Assembly (NCBI RefSeq): GCF_958979055.1
Contig: NC_084894.1
Span: 191,001 to 255,000 of the forward strand
Reading direction: 5' to 3'
Length of the DNA: 64,000 nt
From: Alnus glutinosa
Taxonomy: Eukaryota > Streptophyta > Magnoliopsida > Fagales > Betulaceae
The stretch's first letter is position 1, and each line of letters begins with the position of its first letter. Under the pieces are notes generated by a model, which did no database searches, had not been told where the DNA came from, and saw nothing but the letters and a program-made list of their open reading frames with translations. Of this stretch, positions 59,624-64,000 are shown in pieces. The translations under genes and the position numbers were made by a program.

Positions 59624-62600
59624 TTAAATTGTGGTAGCAGATGTTATGGAATTACTGTAGTCACCATGAGTAGTAGTGTTCACAAACACAACCAATGGAC
59701 TCCTAACTTTATGGAAGCCATCTGACCAAACTATCTCTCCAAAATCATATCTCCCTTGAGACTTCTTCTGTGGTTTGAGGGTCACGTAATATGAGTTTTC
59801 TTCGTTGAACCATGAGAAAAACAAAACTCTGGGCCATATAAATACCTCCACTCCATCAGGCTTAACAATGCTGGCAAAGTAAATGGTGTTCTTCTTATGG
59901 CCCACATTACGAACAGTCCTTTTGATCGTCACCGTTGATTTGAGATTGGAAACTGTGATTGATGGGTAGTTTATGTTTGTGTTGCTCTGGAGTACCTGTG
60001 CGCAGCTTGTGTCCAACCCAGGAGAGGGAAGAACTATTTTCGTTATATCTTGTCTGCTGTAGCCAATATTGCAGAGGAAGATAATATAGTCTCTGGTTTT
60101 CATCTCATAAACTAGCCCTGGATCCACTGCTCTTAAGGGGTCAATGTGGCCGGCGCCAATGTCAAAGGGATCGGCAGCTTTCATTGATCCTCCGGCTAGA
60201 ATGCTGTCCGAGGTTGTGTCCCTAGTGCAGGCTGTGTGATAAGGAGCACAAGACATAGTTTAGAAGAACAGTGAAAGTACTACCAAATAAGGTCAATAGG
60301 ACCAATGACATGGTTATAAGAATAATATGTTAGGTGTTCTTTTAGAAAAGAAAGTAGGTACGCTATAGATCAGGGTTGGCTGCAATTTGTTGACTGGATT
60401 ACAGCGTGATTGAGTCATTAACGAGAGAGGGCCCCAATGGGATTTATCTGCCTGGCAAGTACTCAGACAGTCAAAAATTTGCTTGGACAGATAGATCCCA
60501 TCGGAGCCTTATTGCATGTGGTTTATAGTCTGATAAGAACATGCATTGTAGCATTGTGGTGCAAAAGGGTTTCAATGGTTAAAAGACATTTTCTTTCTTG
60601 CCTGTGGTCATGAGAGCAGATCTAATGGCTGATGGGGACCAGCTTGGATGTGCCGATTTGATAAGGGCCACAACCCCGGACACATGAGGGCACGACATTG
60701 ATGTTCCGGACTGGAAATTCCACTTCACTCGACGTTTATCAATGGGTGCTAATGTTGGCGGAGTTACATGAGGCCATGCTGCTATTATATTTACTCCGGG
60801 AGTAGTTACATCCGGCTATTAACAAAATAGAAGAATGAAGTTATAAATTATGCATACGGAAAAAAAAAAAGTTGTATGGTCTTTTCAAGTGCCGCTAGAA
60901 GTACTAAGAGTTTTTTACATACTGACGTGACAATTTATGTGACATACTTTTGCCACGTCAATTTGTAAGAGATTAATTTGTAGTACAAATTGTAGTAACC
61001 CAAATATAATTTATTGTCATTTCATGTTGGATGCACAAATGTGACACAAAATAGCATTAGTTAGTTATGATAAAATAAGGAAATTAAATGCTTCCTAAAA
61101 TTAAAAATCCTCACAATATACCTTGAGAAAATCAGGTGTAATTGAGCTTGGCCCTCTGGAAGAAAAGTCTGCAACTATAGGTGCTGGTGACTTTCCAATT
61201 ATGGTTTTAGTCTGTTTTATCCGCACCTGAGGGAGGCTTTATAGTCAAAATATCCAAGTCAGAAGATGCTACAGTAAACTTCTATTTTGAAGCATCTATT
61301 GGAGGGATAAAATGGTACGAAGGGTCTGCTGGAGATGCTCTAATGACTAGGATTAAAAAACTACTGTAAAAAAAAAAAAAAAAAATTTAACGGTGAAGAT
61401 TGTAAGAGTACGTGGTAGAAAATTCCAATTAATTAATTTTTGTTGGAAGCAATCTTCACAGTCCAGTGATTTTTCCAGTTGAGGTAAGTCATGCCAAACA
61501 ATAATATCTTTAAACAAGCTAGTTCAGTCACCTGCGAGACTGAGCAAGATAGGTCTTAAGTTTAGTCCCTTGCTGAAAGTTGACAAGGACTACGGGGATG
61601 ATATCAACATAAGCAACGTCCCTAGTCATAGGTTCAACATAGATTAACCCGGATCCATTGGCCTTCTTCACTCCTGCTGCTGCTTCATCACTTGTTTTTG
61701 GTCCAACGGTGTAGAAGCATAGGACCACCTTCCCTTCAGCTGATCTAGAATTCCAATTCTCCCGCCTGCAAACCCTGCAAAAGTAATGAAACTTTGAATA
61801 ACAATATCAGCAACACGGCTGGAACCAGAAATTTTTATAAATGGGGAAATAAATATAATATTTTTTTTTTCTTCGGATGAGTAGTTTATATAGTGGGTGA
61901 TTTATAAAGATACTCATAGGTGTTACGTCTCACATTGCTTAGTTACTTGATGAAACTGGATTTTATAAATAATTTTAAGGAAGTTCTAAATTGATTAGTC
62001 ATTTTTTGGTGATAGAGCAAATGTGCCTACTAGCCTAGTTTGGAAAGTAAAATTTTGTCGTATCAAGTCATGCACAGAGAGAGAGAGAGAGAGAGAGAAA
62101 GTCACCCGTCACGGAAATATATCACTGCATCTGCCAATTTTGCCTGAATCTCTGTGGTAATTAAGCTTTCTCCCTGTACAAAAAAGGAGTAGTGAATGAG
62201 ATACACACACTCATGCCAAAGCTTGGTTAGAAAATGAATGATTGTTGTCATGACCCACAAGTATTGCACATAACATGCCCACATATGTCCCAAGTCAACA
62301 GGTAATCACAACCATAACAGTCTAAACTTTCATTTCCTAATTATTGGGTGGTTTTTATATGTTAAAAGCAAACATATGTGATTTAACACAACTGATCATT
62401 ATATTGCGAATCTGCTTAAGGATTAGGGAAAAAAGGTACTGAGATTATATGCACTCATATAACAATATGTTCATAGATTATTAATCTAGGGCAACTCCAT
62501 CCCTGCTTCATCAAAGCGGTAGCTAGCCTAATGAGATCTTACAAGTATATATGCATCAGAAATTGAATTACCATGACGGAGAGATTATTATCCACGAGTA

Positions 62601-63816
62601 TCTGGGTCGGAAACATACGATCAACTGTTGAGGCAGCCACAGAAATGGACCATGGTTCAACGTTGGTTACAAGAGAAGGGTCAGGCCCGTCATTACCTGC
62701 CGAGAACACCACAGTAATACCCAGCTGCATTGCATGAAATGAACCTATTGCGGCATTTGATGCAAAGAATGGCCTCAAGGGTGGGGATTCACCAAATGAG
62801 GCCGAGATTATGTGAACTCCATCATGCAATGCATCCTCAAAAGCCGCCAGTATATCTGCTTCGGAGCACTTCCCATTCAAATCCTTGCCCCAACATACTT
62901 TATACACCGCCAGCCGGGCTCTAGGGGCTCCACCCCTGGCAGTGCCCTGCCCCAGTCCAAAGAAACTTGCATTTTTCACTATGGACCCTACAGCTGTTGA
63001 AGCTGTGTGTGTCCCATGGCCAAGAAAGTCTCGAGGTGATCGATATTCTGGGTTCCCACTCATATTTAGTGGCCCGTTTTCTTCTTCAAACCCTTTAAGG
63101 TAGTAACGAGCACCAATTAGCTTCCGGTTGCATGCTGTTGCTGGGTTGAAGTTTTCACCTTTCACACATTTTCCCTTCCAGGTTGATGGAATCGGCTTCA
63201 TGCCTTGCTCTTCCTTGAAACTCTCAGATTCTGGCCATACACCTTTTCACAAAGAGATGCTACTTAGTAGACTGTTATACGACTGCTATAAAATTGAGAT
63301 AAAGTGGCAGTAAAAATCAACGTTTAGATCAGGCATATCCATACGTTAAAGTATATATCTATGTATGTATATGCCGAGGATCACAGCCATATTACTCATT
63401 AGGATTGGTAGTGAGCTTAACTTAAGACCATATTACGGTAAAAGATATATAGAACAAGGTGAGGTAGTATAAAATTGGGATGAAGTGGCAGTAAAAATCA
63501 ACGTTTAGATCAGGCATATCCATACGTTAAAGTATATATCTATGTATGTATATGCCGAGGATCACAGCCATATTACTCATTAGGATTGGTAGTGAGCTTA
63601 ACTTAAGACCATATTACGGTAAAAGATATATAGAACAAGGTGAGGTAGTAGTTAGAAAACCTGTGTCAAAGATCCCAACAACAATGTCATCACCCAAGGC
63701 TAGCTGCAATGGAATCACTTCACTGTTGTCCAAAGTAAGGCCCAGGAAATCCCAACTTCTTGTTGTGTGCAACTGCAGTGTCTTGCTCCTAAACACTGAT
63801 ATGACTCCTTCCATGT
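59624..63816 (-). CDS. Subtilisin-like serine protease (subtilase, SBT3 type), 5' exons outside window
   Basis: Secreted S8 protease of the plant subtilase family, probably acting in the cell wall. Visible exons: about 63663-63816 ([20 protein letters not shown]..., ending at the catalytic Asp in GIFDTG); about 62571-63242 (VWPESESF, catalytic His in GHGTHTAST, oxyanion Asn in [10 protein letters not shown]); 62107-62175; about 61535-61775 (PA-domain part, GKVVLCF); about 61134-61242 ([15 protein letters not shown]); about 60607-60820 ([11 protein letters not shown] with the catalytic Ser); and 59624-60233 (Fn3-like domain, [18 protein letters not shown]). The whole catalytic triad is present and the frame is unbroken. 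The signal peptide and I9 propeptide exons lie beyond 64000. The closest group I can name is SBT3.18-like, but this is from memory. Confidence 0.93.
61885..62040 (+). mobile_element. Fragment of a TRIM LTR in a subtilase intron
   Basis: Runs parallel to the LTR at 7320-7525: GTGGGTGATTTATAAA, CTCATAGGTGTTACGTCTCACATTG, TTACTTGATGAAACTGG, TTTATAAATAATTTTAAGGA, AAATTGATTAGTCATTTT and GGTGATAGAGCAAAT. Both LTR ends are missing or worn, so it is a partial solo LTR, moderately old. Confidence 0.8.
62078..62099. repeat. (GA)n microsatellite
   Basis: About 11 GA units in the subtilase intron, directly beside the donor of exon 62107-62175. Confidence 0.85.
63289..63650. repeat. 181-bp tandem duplication in a subtilase intron
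   Basis: Two units, 63289-63469 and 63470-63650, are identical except for a couple of bases at the start (AAATTGAGATAAAG versus AAATTGGGATGAAG). The unit stops 13 bp short of the exon at 63663. A very recent duplication or an assembly duplicate. Confidence 0.95.
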
Positions 63817-64000
63817 CTGCAATATATATTTCTTTCTTATATTAATATTTGTCAATAATGAAACTTACTTGAGGTTCTTATTCAAGTCTAAAACAAGATA
63901 ATTAAGGATGTCCGGTTTATCTTAGAAGATATATAAATTAAGAAGAAAAAAAGGGTTAGCTAATAACTGGCTAAAGCAGTTGCTTGGGTTGAATTAAGCT

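Noticed and set aside
1-64000. tRNA genes, rRNA genes, CRISPR arrays, bacterial-type operons
   Set aside because: Looked for on both strands by eye; no tRNA B-box with a plausible cloverleaf, no rRNA stretch and no regularly spaced repeats were found.

Overview
The window is nuclear DNA from a flowering plant, almost certainly a eudicot. Genes are rich in introns, intergenic DNA is AT-rich and full of small transposons, and every recognisable protein is of plant type. There is no sign of organellar, bacterial or CRISPR sequence. I cannot name the species.

Layout. (1) 1.2-11.3 kb, minus: a 16-exon gene for the ER glucosidase II beta subunit (PSL4 type). Its largest intron carries a roughly 3.5 kb solo LTR with a small TRIM element nested in it. 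(2) 11.3-11.9 kb: a divergent promoter shared with (3) 11.9-15.2 kb, plus: a plastid-targeted NusB-domain protein. (4) 15.8-22.9 kb: a segmental duplication of a snoRNA gene. Each copy has a telo-box/site II/TATA promoter, a possible H/ACA hairpin, a C/D snoRNA with unassigned guides, and a U24 snoRNA whose two guides match adjacent 25S rRNA sites. Copy A has gained a Tourist-like MITE, and copy B preserves the empty site. (5) 24.1-30.7 kb: a 6.6 kb Mutator-like element with TIRs of about 530-570 bp and a FAR1/FHY3-type transposase that is open except for one stop codon. (6) 31.0-34.0 kb: a non-autonomous hAT-like element directly followed by a small TIR element that has captured an arabinogalactan-protein gene (Pack-type). 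(7) 34.7-36.5 kb, plus: a pectinesterase-family gene with an intact frame that has lost its catalytic residues. (8) 39.6-43.7 kb, plus: the TATA-binding protein. (9) 45.3-50.5 kb, minus: branched-chain 2-oxoacid dehydrogenase E1 beta. (10) 52.5-57.0 kb, minus: a YTH-domain m6A reader of the ECT2 type. (11) 59.6 kb to beyond 63.8 kb, minus: a subtilase whose 5' exons lie outside the window.

The host genes are mostly unrelated housekeeping genes that happen to be neighbours. Only the divergent PSL4/NusB pair shares a promoter region, and only the snoRNA cluster looks like one co-transcribed unit. The most notable items are the duplicated mixed snoRNA cluster with its MITE empty site, the catalytically dead pectinesterase homologue, the nearly whole FAR1-type MULE, and the Pack-type capture of an AGP gene. 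Coordinates of exons come from reading splice signals and protein homology by eye. No database search was possible.
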